From an uncultured Akkermansia sp. (lineage in GTDB: Bacteria > Verrucomicrobiota > Verrucomicrobiia > Verrucomicrobiales > Akkermansiaceae), in the NCBI GenBank assembly GCA_947589345.1, contig CANQAC010000002.1:41692-105691 (forward strand): a stretch of 64,000 bases of DNA. The letters are read 5' to 3'. Below the pieces are notes generated by a model. That model had not been told where the DNA came from and did no database searches. It saw nothing but the letters and a program-made list of their open reading frames with translations. The translations under genes were made by a program, and so were the position numbers. Each line of letters opens with the position of its first letter. Within the stretch, counting starts at the first letter, position 1. This document shows, in pieces, positions 10,142-19,778 of this stretch.

Positions 10142-11115
10142 AAGGGGGAGGAACCTATAATTTGCGTAAAACGAACATCAAGCGTAAGCGCCTCTTGCAC
10201 ATTGTAAATGAGTTCCTTTTGAAGGTCATTCACAGCGTTCATGCGCGCGATTAAATTCGCTACAGAAAAATTGCCTGCTATCTTCTCGATCTCCGGCGCG
10301 ATCGGTTTCACATCCGGCGCATGCGAAGCAGTCAGCACCGCCTGCCCCAGGCAAAGCGTAAGCAACTCCAGCATCTGTGTGCGCCGTGCCAAGTATTCTG
10401 TCTCAATCATCGCGGCAGTTGCATCTTTCCGCTGCGCTTCCCAATCGCGCACATCAGTGCCCTCGGCGATATTTTTCGCCTCGGCCTTGAGAGCCGACGT
10501 TATTCTCTCCGTAATTTCTTCACGTTCAGATACTAATAAATCTTGAAAATCTGCCCGAAGCGCAAGAGCTGCCACATCTGAACCCAGATGAGCCAACGCG
10601 GTACGCACCGCGGGCAGGAAACGACGCTGCGCCTCGCTGATTCGCTCCCCCGCGTCCGGCACAGACAGATCCAAGCGGATGCAGCGCGAGCGGATAGTCG
10701 GCAACAAGCGGCTCGGCAGTTCGGAGATGAGTACAATAAGCGTCTGCGGGGGAGGTTCCTCCAGCGTCTTCAAAAAGGCGTTAGCCGAGTCGTCCGACAA
10801 GCGGTCAGCCTCAGACACAATGACGAGTTTCGTCTCGCCGGGAGGCAAACACATGGTCAGGAACGGTTCAATACTACGGATGGCGCTCATCGTAATGGTG
10901 CGGATCTTTGATCCGGGACGAATCACGCAGCAATTGGGGTGCATCAAATTCTCCAAAGTTTCGGCATGAGCGCCACATAAATAATGAGCCAAATCGAGCG
11001 CCAGCCGGTTTGTGCCAAACTCGGGGGCGCCGGTGATGAGCAAAGCATGCGGCATACGCCCGCTTGCGTGGGCGTGCTTCAACAATGCTAAGGCTTGGGC
11101 TGAAGAAAAAGGCAT
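10138..11115 (-). CDS. holB: DNA polymerase III delta' subunit-like ATPase
   Basis: HALLITGAPEFGTNRLALDLAHYL, SANAFLKTLEEPPPQTLIVLIS, LPTIRSRC. Confidence 0.85.
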   Translation of the reverse strand: MPFSSAQALALLKHAHASGRMPHALLITGAPEFGTNRLALDLAHYLCGAHAETLENLMHPNCCVIRPGSKIRTITMSAIRSIEPFLTMCLPPGETKLVIVSEADRLSDDSANAFLKTLEEPPPQTLIVLISELPSRLLPTIRSRCIRLDLSVPDAGERISEAQRRFLPAVRTALAHLGSDVAALALRADFQDLLVSEREEITERITSALKAEAKNIAEGTDVRDWEAQRKDATAAMIETEYLARRTQMLELLTLCLGQAVLTASHAPDVKPIAPEIEKIAGNFSVANLIARMNAVNDLQKELIYNVQEALTLDVRFTQIIGSSPL

Positions 11116-11121
11116 AACCAG

Positions 11122-12192
11122 TTACAATTCCGGGTAGGAACCGAGCACCTTCAACATGGGGCTGCCGCGTCGCAGCTCCTCAATGCAACTTTGGAGCGGG
11201 CGGGCCAATTCATGCCCCTCGACATCCATGTAGAATAAATATTCCCATGAAATGTTGCGAGCCGGGCGTGAATCAATGCAGTAAATATTGATGTTGTGCT
11301 TTTTGAAGAGCAACAGCACGTCGGCAAGTGAACCGGGAACATGCGGGACACCGAAGCAAATCGTTGTGCGATCCTTTCCGGTCGGGCGAGTCAGCTGCTT
11401 GCCAACCACGGCAAAGCGAGTGGTGTTAGTCGCATTATCCTGAATGTTCGCTTCCTGTACCTGTAAGTCACACAATCTCCCGACCAGCCTGCTACCCAAA
11501 GCAGCGGCGCCCTTGTCAGCCTCGGCATGCGCCATCTTCGCCGCGGACGCTGTCGATGCTGTCGATATCTGCTCCGCGTTCGGGAAATTCTGCTGCAGCC
11601 ACAGCTTGCACTGTCCCAACACCTGAGGATGCGAATAGATGGTGCGAATATCCTCACGAGTACAGTTCGCCAACAAGCAATTCTGCACACTTTGCATGCA
11701 CTGGGCACAAATGCGCAGGGTGTTGCTGGCCATCAACAAATCCATTGTCTGCGTCACAAAACCAGCCGTATTATTTTCAATCGGGATCACCGCAAAATCC
11801 ACTTCGCCACGCTCTGCTGCATTGAATAAATGAGAGAACGACGGGAATGGCAGGAGCGTCACGCTCTCACCGAAACGAGCTAACGCCGCCTGATGACTCC
11901 AGGTACCCTCCGGCCCCAGATAGCCCACGCGCAACCCTCCCTCCAACAAGTACCCGCAGCTGATAATTTGACGGTAAATGCGCAGCAGCGCCTCTTCCGG
12001 CAGGACACCGCCATTCAGCTTAACCAATTTTTCACGTTGCGCACTCTCACGCTCCGGCACGAAAAGCGCTGACGCATCGGTTGCTTTAATTTCGCCGACG
12101 CGATGTACGTACTGCATGCGCTCTTTGAGCAACTCCACGATGGAGGCGTCCACACGGTCAATTTGTTCGCGCAACTGTTCTATCTCATCCAT
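11122..12192 (-). CDS. pheA: Bifunctional chorismate mutase/prephenate dehydratase
   Basis: LREQIDRVDASIVELLKERM (chorismate mutase), GYLGPEGTWSHQAA and the prephenate dehydratase/ACT region; start placed at MDEIEQL rather than the longer ORF start. Confidence 0.92.
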   Translation of the reverse strand: MDEIEQLREQIDRVDASIVELLKERMQYVHRVGEIKATDASALFVPERESAQREKLVKLNGGVLPEEALLRIYRQIISCGYLLEGGLRVGYLGPEGTWSHQAALARFGESVTLLPFPSFSHLFNAAERGEVDFAVIPIENNTAGFVTQTMDLLMASNTLRICAQCMQSVQNCLLANCTREDIRTIYSHPQVLGQCKLWLQQNFPNAEQISTASTASAAKMAHAEADKGAAALGSRLVGRLCDLQVQEANIQDNATNTTRFAVVGKQLTRPTGKDRTTICFGVPHVPGSLADVLLLFKKHNINIYCIDSRPARNISWEYLFYMDVEGHELARPLQSCIEELRRGSPMLKVLGSYPEL

Positions 12193-12414
12193 GCGCGTGC
12201 ATTCTACCACAAAGTTAGCCCATTTGGCAAGAGCAGACCAAGCAACGCCCCGACACCGCCAGAGGACAAAAATGAGAGCACCGAACCGGGAAAAAGGGGG
12301 TAAGGGATTTATCGTTTGGACAAAATAGGGTACCATAAAGTCTGTATGGCAAACACAGACAAAGAACAAGAAGGTATTACGAGCATGATTGAGGCCCGCC
12401 ATAAGTACATGATA

Positions 12415-12612
12415 CTACGCATGTTCCAAGGTCATGCGACGTTTTTCGGCCCGTTGTTCAAGAGCGGCCTGCTCTCCATCAAGCCGTAAAAAATGCTCAT
12501 AGCGTTCTTGGGAAAGTATGCCGCTCACAAAAGGGGCGCCTCACGTGCGACACAACCGGCATCAGTGCGGTGGGAGCAACCGACAAAACGAAAGCAGAAG
12601 TAGATGAGTAGT
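12415..12612 (-). pseudogene. Remnant of the C-terminus of ribosome small subunit GTPase RsgA, frameshifted
   Basis: Hand translation: LIYFCFRFVGCSHRTDAGCVAREAPL followed, after a +/-1 shift in a CCCCTTTT run, by VSGILSQERYEHFLRLDGEQAALEQRAEKRRMTLEHA*; resembles the RsgA CxFxDCxHxxExGCAV...GxIxxxRYxxYxxL tail. Confidence 0.6.
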
Positions 12613-12626
12613 CCTACTTTTTCCGC

Positions 12627-14786
12627 TTATTTTTTGTAGAAAGGCGATTTCTCATAGAAGGATCGCATGGCTTCCACGTCAGCCTTGAACTCGGCATTGA
12701 TCGCTTCGATACCTGCCACATCGGCGCAGCGGAAAAGCATGAGCCAATGTCTCCATCCTACATGACGCGCTGCGGGTTGAGAGATTTTGCCCTGCGGATT
12801 GTAGTACAGTTTACCCCCATAATTTACATTTGGTGAGTGTACCTTGAATCCATCTACAGAATCGATCTTCCCCTCCGGAGGATAGGCAGATTGACCATTC
12901 GGATCGAATATCAGATGATTCATCTCTGCGAACCATGAATGACGCGGAGTTTCCTCTATGGCTTTCAGGATGTGCGTAGCGGTTTGCACGGCAAGTTTTT
13001 TTAGCTCTTCTGTGAAGGGAGCCGCAACCTGTTCGTGCCCGACGGCGAGAGCTGCCTTGGTGGCCGTCACCCAATCGGGAGCCATTTTGTCGGTGGCTAT
13101 CTCCGAGAGCTTTCTCTCCTTCCCCTGCTCATCCACAAAGAGGGCGTTATCATTCGCGATATGGGGCGCCGTATAGGCGGGGGCATTGCTCTGCGCGTAG
13201 CAAAGACCCATATTTTCCGCCAACCAGGCGCGACGCAGTGCAGCAGGCATACGGCGTAAGGCTGCGATTCCCTCCTCGTACTGCGTATCTTTGGGCGAAG
13301 CGGCGGTCGTGCCTCCCATGGCGGTCTTTTGCGGTTCCTCGGAAGCGGTGTCCGGCTTCTCGTTTTCGTGGGCAGGTGGAATGAATTCAAGAAGTTCCTC
13401 AGTCCCTAAAATCCGCATGCAGAGCGCTACTTGCGCCATGGTACGCCCGTAATTTGACACAAATTGACTCTGAAGACTAAAAGGCTTGATTTCCCCAAAA
13501 GAATCGACGAAGTAGAGATCCTTTACATTTGGCCCGTTAAAGGTCCAATTGCGCATGAATGTGCGGAGCGTGAAGACTCTGTCGTCCTTCACGTCGGTTG
13601 CCGGCGAACCGTCCTTCTTGACAAATTTGCGGGCGACGTAAGCACGTTCGAGGTCGCGCAACAGGGGCGGCATCTCTTTGAAAAAGGCTTTGCCAAAGTG
13701 TCGTGCCATTTGGCAGATTGGCTCCTTATAGTGTTCCAGAATGACCTCCTGGGGGATTTGCTGCAGCTCACTGAGAAGTTGCCAAGTACGGCCGCTCACA
13801 CTGCGTCCATCCGGCATGTAAATTACCACATGGGGGTTCAGCCAACTGCAGGTATAATTGAACCCGTCATTATTACCCCCTCCATAATAAAGCCCCACGG
13901 AAATAGCTATCTGAGCGTACTTTTTCACAAGGAAGGTCGGTGGGCCGGAATGGTCGTCCTTGCCGGACTTAAATCGCTCCTCCAGCAGTTCAAACATGGA
14001 AGCGATAGCCTCTTCTTCCCGCTTTTTAATCTCCGCGATCTTCTGTTTATGAAATTGGCGCATCGCTTTCACCTCCTCCGGGAAAAGAGTGAGAATATCA
14101 TGAGCTCCAATGAGATCACCACATGCCAGTACAACATTGCCCCAACGCGTATAATCGATGCCTCCCTTCTTTCGAATAGCATCCCACGCCTTTTCTTCCT
14201 TTCCGTCTGCTCCCACAAAACAGCCCTCCCAATCTCCCGGCGCGCTATACTTATGGCCACTATCCAAGGTGATTGTACGCGACTGTTGTTTATGAGAGGC
14301 GCCTTTGACATCCGGATAGTAAAGCTTCTTATCCAGCGTGGCAAGAAGAGCCCAGCGAGCGTCATCCGGCATTTCTTTCAGCAAGTGCCTTGCCGTGTTT
14401 TTTACTACGCGGGTAACATCTTTCGCAAAATAATAGAGAGGGACTTCCAGTTTAAATTGGAGGGTTTTATTGTATATTTCGCCCCATCGACCTTCCTTGA
14501 CATTTCCGATGGCGTCCCCCAATGTCATTATTTTCTTCGTCCGTCCGATAAACAGCGCGTCGCCATAGGTAGCTGGTCGGTTATGATACTGTTTCATAGC
14601 GACGGAGCCATCCGCCTTAAAGAAAAGGCCTAATTGTTCGCATATATAGCAGTCTGCAGCTTGGGGCGGCAATTGCTTAATTTTTGTGACGAGATCCATG
14701 AGATCCTTGCGCTGTTTCCCCTTTATACCGGAAACATCAACCGGCTTGTACTCCGCCCATGCCGTATTCGCGATGCTCGCGAACAT
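12627..14786 (-). CDS. Hypothetical exported protein with internal repeats
   Basis: 719-aa ORF; N-terminal MFASIANTAWAEY looks like a truncated signal peptide; internally similar segments. Confidence 0.75.
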   Translation of the reverse strand: MFASIANTAWAEYKPVDVSGIKGKQRKDLMDLVTKIKQLPPQAADCYICEQLGLFFKADGSVAMKQYHNRPATYGDALFIGRTKKIMTLGDAIGNVKEGRWGEIYNKTLQFKLEVPLYYFAKDVTRVVKNTARHLLKEMPDDARWALLATLDKKLYYPDVKGASHKQQSRTITLDSGHKYSAPGDWEGCFVGADGKEEKAWDAIRKKGGIDYTRWGNVVLACGDLIGAHDILTLFPEEVKAMRQFHKQKIAEIKKREEEAIASMFELLEERFKSGKDDHSGPPTFLVKKYAQIAISVGLYYGGGNNDGFNYTCSWLNPHVVIYMPDGRSVSGRTWQLLSELQQIPQEVILEHYKEPICQMARHFGKAFFKEMPPLLRDLERAYVARKFVKKDGSPATDVKDDRVFTLRTFMRNWTFNGPNVKDLYFVDSFGEIKPFSLQSQFVSNYGRTMAQVALCMRILGTEELLEFIPPAHENEKPDTASEEPQKTAMGGTTAASPKDTQYEEGIAALRRMPAALRRAWLAENMGLCYAQSNAPAYTAPHIANDNALFVDEQGKERKLSEIATDKMAPDWVTATKAALAVGHEQVAAPFTEELKKLAVQTATHILKAIEETPRHSWFAEMNHLIFDPNGQSAYPPEGKIDSVDGFKVHSPNVNYGGKLYYNPQGKISQPAARHVGWRHWLMLFRCADVAGIEAINAEFKADVEAMRSFYEKSPFYKK

Positions 14787-15019
14787 CAGAACAATTGACG
14801 CGACAAAAATTATAAAACGCTTAAAATAAGCTAATAACAGAGACAGGGGGGGGGGCGAAGGCAGTCATAAAAAATAAAGGGAACAGGCTAAACCGTGAAG
14901 CACGTGCCAAATTTCGACATGAGATAACGAACTGTTGTCGATAAAGGCAAGAGCATTCTATTCTGTGCCACCTTACTAGTAAAGCTTTTTTTGCGCACTC
15001 GGACAAAATCCGGGATTAT

Positions 15020-15988
15020 TCATACCAACCCCACGGCGCGCCTCACCCGAGAAAGCGTTTTATTCGCCTCTTCACGAGCGCGTTCTGCGCCGGCGCTCAG
15101 CACATCATCTACATATTCCGGGTGTTCAAGCAGCCACTCACGCTTCTCACGGGCCTCACGGAAATACTCCCAATAAGCCTCAAAGAGTTGCTGTTTGAAC
15201 TGACCGTAACCAAAACCGCCGGAGCGATGTCGCTCCACCATGGTCTCATAATCCCGCGCGGAAGCAAAGAGTTTGTAGAGAGCCAGGATAACCGAGTTTT
15301 CAGTAGGTTTGGGTTGGTCCAACGGGGTTGTATCGGTAACGATCTTCTTGTTGATGAGCTTACGGGTTGTCTTCTCGTCTCCGAAGATAGGTAAAGCGTT
15401 CCCATAACTTTTGCTCATTTTCTGCCCATCCAATCCGGGGACGATGGCCGTGGATTCGCTGATAATCGGCTCCGGCAACTTGAAGAGCCCGGCCCCAAAA
15501 GCCTCGTTCATCTTACCGGCCAAGTCGCGAGTGACCTCCAAATGCTGCTTCTGGTCCTTGCCTACCGGAACAGCATCCGAACCATACAGCAAAATATCCG
15601 CAGCCATTAGAACCGGATACGCAAACAACGCGTGTGTCGACGCTATTCCACGTGCCATCTTTTCCTTGTAAGAGTGACAACGCTCCAGCAGCCCCATCGG
15701 GCATACTGAAGAGAGAATCCAAGCCAGCTCATTGACCTCAGGAACTGCTGATTGCTCAAAAAATACTGCCCGCTGCGGATCAAGTCCACATGCCAAAAAA
15801 TCTACCGCCAGCGACCGCGTATTTTCACGTAAAGCCTGCGGAGAGGACATGGTGGTCATTGCGTGGTAATTGGCAATAAAATAAAAGGCCTCTCCCTTGT
15901 ACTGAAGTTGCACGGCGGGGAGGATGGCGCCGAAATAATTACCGATGTGGAGTTGGCCACTGGGTTGAAGACCGGTGAGAAATCGCAT
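15020..15988 (-). CDS. trpS: Tryptophanyl-tRNA synthetase
   Basis: TGLQPSGQLHIGNYFGAI (HIGH-like) and GQKMSKSYGNALPIF (KMSKS). Confidence 0.96.
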   Translation of the reverse strand: MRFLTGLQPSGQLHIGNYFGAILPAVQLQYKGEAFYFIANYHAMTTMSSPQALRENTRSLAVDFLACGLDPQRAVFFEQSAVPEVNELAWILSSVCPMGLLERCHSYKEKMARGIASTHALFAYPVLMAADILLYGSDAVPVGKDQKQHLEVTRDLAGKMNEAFGAGLFKLPEPIISESTAIVPGLDGQKMSKSYGNALPIFGDEKTTRKLINKKIVTDTTPLDQPKPTENSVILALYKLFASARDYETMVERHRSGGFGYGQFKQQLFEAYWEYFREAREKREWLLEHPEYVDDVLSAGAERAREEANKTLSRVRRAVGLV

Positions 15989-16002
15989 AAGGAGAGATAA
16001 GG

Positions 16003-16593
16003 TCAGGGGTTAGAAGGCAGTGCAGCGTCTGCGGGGGAAACTTGAGCGTCATCGTCACGGGTAAGCACTCGGTGCAAGTAGCGCTGCAAACTGGCAGCGT
16101 TGTAAGCTCCTTCAATTGTGCGTAACCTCACGCCCTCGGCGTACAAGATCGTAGTCGGCACTTTAGTAATCTGGAAATGTTCGGCCAGGGCCGGGTACGC
16201 ATCGGCATTCACGTCCACTACCTGTACGTTCCCTTTTTCCGCCTTAGCCAACTGTTGCAGCTCACGAATCATATCCGCGCTATGCGAACACCACGGCGCG
16301 GTGAAGCAAAGCCATAACGTGCGTCCAGACACGCCGGTGACCTGCCGAATATCCTGGCCGCTGTACTGACTATACAACTCATAGTGCGGAGTGGTCAGAA
16401 GCTCCGTAGGCACCGGGCCGAGGCCGGCGGAGCGTACGTGCAAAGACTCCTGATCCGGACACGGAGCAGGCCGCGAAATGGATGCGGGGATATCCTGAGC
16501 AACTGCTTGATCCTCATCCGAATCATCACAGCCGACCAGGAATACGCCTATCGCCGCTATGCTCAACTGCCATTTCTTCACAGACGTAATCAT
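16003..16593 (-). CDS. Thioredoxin-fold lipoprotein with non-canonical WCSHS active site
   Basis: Lipobox-like FLVGC; LCFTAPWCSHSADMIREL and cis-Pro KVPTTILY. Confidence 0.82.
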   Translation of the reverse strand: MITSVKKWQLSIAAIGVFLVGCDDSDEDQAVAQDIPASISRPAPCPDQESLHVRSAGLGPVPTELLTTPHYELYSQYSGQDIRQVTGVSGRTLWLCFTAPWCSHSADMIRELQQLAKAEKGNVQVVDVNADAYPALAEHFQITKVPTTILYAEGVRLRTIEGAYNAASLQRYLHRVLTRDDDAQVSPADAALPSNP

Positions 16594-16596
16594 CGC

Positions 16597-16914
16597 TCAT
16601 TTCCGATCATTTTGGAAGCCGATAGTGTGTCCTACCCTCCGGTGTTCGCGAGAAAGACCGGGAGAAGGATGAAAACGCACCACAGCACGCTCCGGCAACA
16701 CCATCTCTTGCCCGGTTCGCGGAAGAAGCAGCCGGCGCGCTCGCACACGCTTATAACGAAAACTGCCGAATCTCGCCAGGCGCACCTCTCCATCCTCCAA
16801 CAAGCCGGCGCGCACGGCTCGCAACACGGCATTCAGCGCTACTTGGGCTGCCGAGGGCGTAGCTGTACCTCCGAGTTCACGGCGCACTTCCGCCAACAGG
16901 TCTGGATCATTCAT
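16597..16914 (-). CDS. HU/IHF family DNA-binding protein-like
   Basis: VALNAVLRAVRAGLLEDGEVRLARFGSFRYKRVRAR...VRFHPSPGL matches the HU fold pattern (GxFxxxxR, FxPs). Confidence 0.75.
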   Translation of the reverse strand: MNDPDLLAEVRRELGGTATPSAAQVALNAVLRAVRAGLLEDGEVRLARFGSFRYKRVRARRLLLPRTGQEMVLPERAVVRFHPSPGLSREHRRVGHTIGFQNDRK

Positions 16915-16932
16915 GGCCGTTAAATTGAAAAG

Positions 16933-17739
16933 TCATCGTCGAGATCGAGACGCACTCGACAGCAAGTGGAGCGCGTAGTACACCAACATCGCAATGGAAG
17001 AAAGCGCAGCAGATACATACGTCATAGCCGCCCAACGCAAAGCGGACTGCGCTTGCCCATGAGCCGAGCACGTTGCCATGCCCGAATCTCGAAGCCACGC
17101 CAGTGCACGACGAGATGCATCAAACTCCACCGGCAAAGTCACTAACGCAAAAACTGTTGTGCTGGCAAACAGACCCAACCCAATCCATGCGACAAGCGTA
17201 CTGCCGCCGGCCGCAGCAAGCGCCAAACCGACCATCAGCACAATTTGACCAAGGCGCGAACCTATGTTTACCATCGGCACCAAGCGGGAACGCAACCCGA
17301 GCCATGCGTACGCTTTGGCATGCTGCACTGCGTGTCCGCACTCATGAGCTGCTACAGCCATAGCCGCGACCGTAGATTGAGAATACACCACATCGGAGAG
17401 GTTGACGGTACGATTGACGGGATTGTAGTGGTCAGTAAGCTGCCCCCGCACATGGGTGATCTGCACATCATCCAGCCCATGCGCATCCAACATGCGGCGA
17501 GCGACTTGAGCGCCGGTAAGCGAAATCTCCTCAGCCGAGAATCTTTTCATATTCGCCATCATGCGATTTTGGACAATGGAGCCGACGACACCAGCCAACC
17601 CAATCAGCACCAATCCAATGATCGAGGCGCTATCCAGACTACCCAAGCCCATGGAATTGGCACTCAGGCCCAATGAATCCGCGCCATCGTATTCAAAAGA
17701 GAATTGCGCCAGGCAAATCAATGTGTTTAGTATTGTCAT
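16933..17739 (-). CDS. Neutral zinc metallopeptidase, YugP-like
   Basis: MAVAAHECGHAVQHAKAY (HExxH), multiple transmembrane segments. Confidence 0.88.
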   Translation of the reverse strand: MTILNTLICLAQFSFEYDGADSLGLSANSMGLGSLDSASIIGLVLIGLAGVVGSIVQNRMMANMKRFSAEEISLTGAQVARRMLDAHGLDDVQITHVRGQLTDHYNPVNRTVNLSDVVYSQSTVAAMAVAAHECGHAVQHAKAYAWLGLRSRLVPMVNIGSRLGQIVLMVGLALAAAGGSTLVAWIGLGLFASTTVFALVTLPVEFDASRRALAWLRDSGMATCSAHGQAQSALRWAAMTYVSAALSSIAMLVYYALHLLSSASRSRR

Positions 17740-18653
17740 GATTCAGATGTTACAGGTGAAAAAGCATGAATGTTGCGCCGCAAATGCTCTGCACCGGTGC
17801 GCCGCACCGGTGAATTGGCGAAAAGTTCCTCCCACTTTTCCCACGACAAATCCGCCATTTCCTCCGTGGTCATGCCCGCCACACGCGCAGGCATGAGCAG
17901 ATGCGGATCCACGCGACGAGGTGTTTCCTTTCGGTTCCACGGGCACACTTCCTGACAGACATCGCATCCGTACAATCTCCCGCGCAAAGCCTCCTGTATT
18001 TCCGGAGGAGCGGTCTCTTGCCTGGTCTCTATCGTCCAATATGCCAGACACCGTCGTGCATCGCACTGCCCGTGGCTCAAGGCGTGGGTGGGGCACGCCT
18101 TTTCACAGCGGTGACAGCTTCCGCAATGGTTAGCCATCGGTTGGTCCACCGGCAACTCCAGCGTCGTGAGAATACACGAAAGAAAACAGAATGAACCTCC
18201 CAGCGGCCGCACCAACAAACTGTGGCGACCAATCCATCCCAACCCGGCCATGGCGGCAAAAAAACGCTCGCTCACCGGCCCGGAATCGCTGAAGCAGCGT
18301 TGTCGCCCGCCGTACATCTGCAGTGTCTCGTCCAAATCGGCCAGCTTGGGGGCCAGCAACTTGTGGTAATCCTCCCCCTGTGCATACCGTGCCACAGAAC
18401 CAGTGGCACGCCGGGCATCCTGCCGCGGGTATTCATAGGTGAGCATAATCACACGCCGCACCCCGGGCAAGACTTTCGCCGGCTCTTGACGCAGGGGAAG
18501 ATGCCGCTCAAGCCAATCCATATCTGCATGACAACCAGCTTGCAGCCAACGGCTTAAAGAATCTCCCTGAGGCGCATCGGCAGCCGCCACCCCCACCGCT
18601 GAGAAACCCAGTTGCTCAGCTGCATAACTCACCGCTTGGCGTGCAGCCTTCAT
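17736..18653 (-). CDS. queG: Epoxyqueuosine reductase
   Basis: Two 4Fe-4S motifs (CGSCHRCEKACPTHAL, CDVCQEVCPWNRK); start placed at MKAARQAV, ATGA overlap with the preceding gene. Confidence 0.93.
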   Translation of the reverse strand: MKAARQAVSYAAEQLGFSAVGVAAADAPQGDSLSRWLQAGCHADMDWLERHLPLRQEPAKVLPGVRRVIMLTYEYPRQDARRATGSVARYAQGEDYHKLLAPKLADLDETLQMYGGRQRCFSDSGPVSERFFAAMAGLGWIGRHSLLVRPLGGSFCFLSCILTTLELPVDQPMANHCGSCHRCEKACPTHALSHGQCDARRCLAYWTIETRQETAPPEIQEALRGRLYGCDVCQEVCPWNRKETPRRVDPHLLMPARVAGMTTEEMADLSWEKWEELFANSPVRRTGAEHLRRNIHAFSPVTSES

Positions 18654-19639
18654 AATTCTGTTGCTATTCGGCGCAGCGGCGCCTCTATCCAATCGTGCAA
18701 AAACGGAGCAATGGGAAGCGCCTGCACGACGCGTAGCGATGCACGAGCAACGCGCTGCTGCCATGTTCCCGACACGATAGCTTTGATGCGGTAGCCCATG
18801 CGCTGTTCATTGGTGGACGCTTCCCGACATCCGAGTTTGGAGGCCATTCGATAGTACGCCAATGCCTTGCCAACGTCCGGGGAGAGACCCCCCAAGCCAC
18901 GCTCATACATCATTGCCAAATTGTTAATGGCACGTGGATCCTTCCACTGCAATCCCTTGCGGTACAAAAAAAGAGCCGTTCTATAGTCCGGTCCCCCGTA
19001 TATTCCCATTCCTTTCATATGCATATACCCCGCATAAAAAAAGAGATTAGGCGTGTCAGGATGCTGGCGTGCAACAGATTTGAGGATGGCTAGTGCACCT
19101 TTTGGATCATGGCCCGTGCCGATGCCAAACATGAGATAGCGCGCCAATTCTACGCGCGCTTTCGGCAAGCCCATGCGCGCGGCCTCTTTCATGCGTGAAA
19201 AGGCATTTTTAAGCGAACTGCGCGTTGCCTTGCGCTCTTCATAACGGGCCGAGCGGTACTGGGCCTCCGCTGCCAAATGTCTATTGTCAGTCTCTCGTGC
19301 AATCAAATCAGCCCATTCAGCTGCTTTGCGCATGTTTGCCTCAATCCCCTTGCGACGGCCCTCGTACACATCCAACAAGAGTAAGCTGGCTTCCTCATGA
19401 CCGGCCAACGCGCATTGCTCAAGCATTTTCGGCACGGGGGTCACATTGCTCACCGCCTGATTATCCAGTATAGACCGTGCTTGTTCGTAAAGGATCTGCG
19501 CTTCAGGCAACGATAACTTGGGAGTAGCGGCGGTTAGTGATGTAGCTTGCATCGCATCCCTCTCCTTGTGCGTCCACACAGCGACCGTACCGCCAATGAG
19601 CAGTATCATCACAAGCAGCCCTATTATCTTCTTGCGCAT
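18650..19639 (-). CDS. Sel1-repeat (tetratricopeptide-like) protein, membrane anchored
   Basis: Repeats such as AARMGLPKARVELARYLMFGIG and NLAMMYERGLGG; TM segment IIGLLVMILLIGGTVAVW. Confidence 0.78.
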   Translation of the reverse strand: MRKKIIGLLVMILLIGGTVAVWTHKERDAMQATSLTAATPKLSLPEAQILYEQARSILDNQAVSNVTPVPKMLEQCALAGHEEASLLLLDVYEGRRKGIEANMRKAAEWADLIARETDNRHLAAEAQYRSARYEERKATRSSLKNAFSRMKEAARMGLPKARVELARYLMFGIGTGHDPKGALAILKSVARQHPDTPNLFFYAGYMHMKGMGIYGGPDYRTALFLYRKGLQWKDPRAINNLAMMYERGLGGLSPDVGKALAYYRMASKLGCREASTNEQRMGYRIKAIVSGTWQQRVARASLRVVQALPIAPFLHDWIEAPLRRIATEL

Positions 19640-19778
19640 CCATGTTTCTTTTACCACATTTTGCTCGCCTTGTCCATGCCAAAGCATAGCGCTTCCCTGC
19701 TCCGCGGGCTGTTCATCCTTCGGTGAAAAGACTTGAACAGCACCGGAATCGGGTATATAGTGAGCGGGTACGCGCGTC

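Noticed and set aside
13464-14633. 389-aa + strand ORF
   Set aside because: Fully antisense to the 719-aa minus-strand gene; translation lacks recognisable domain character.
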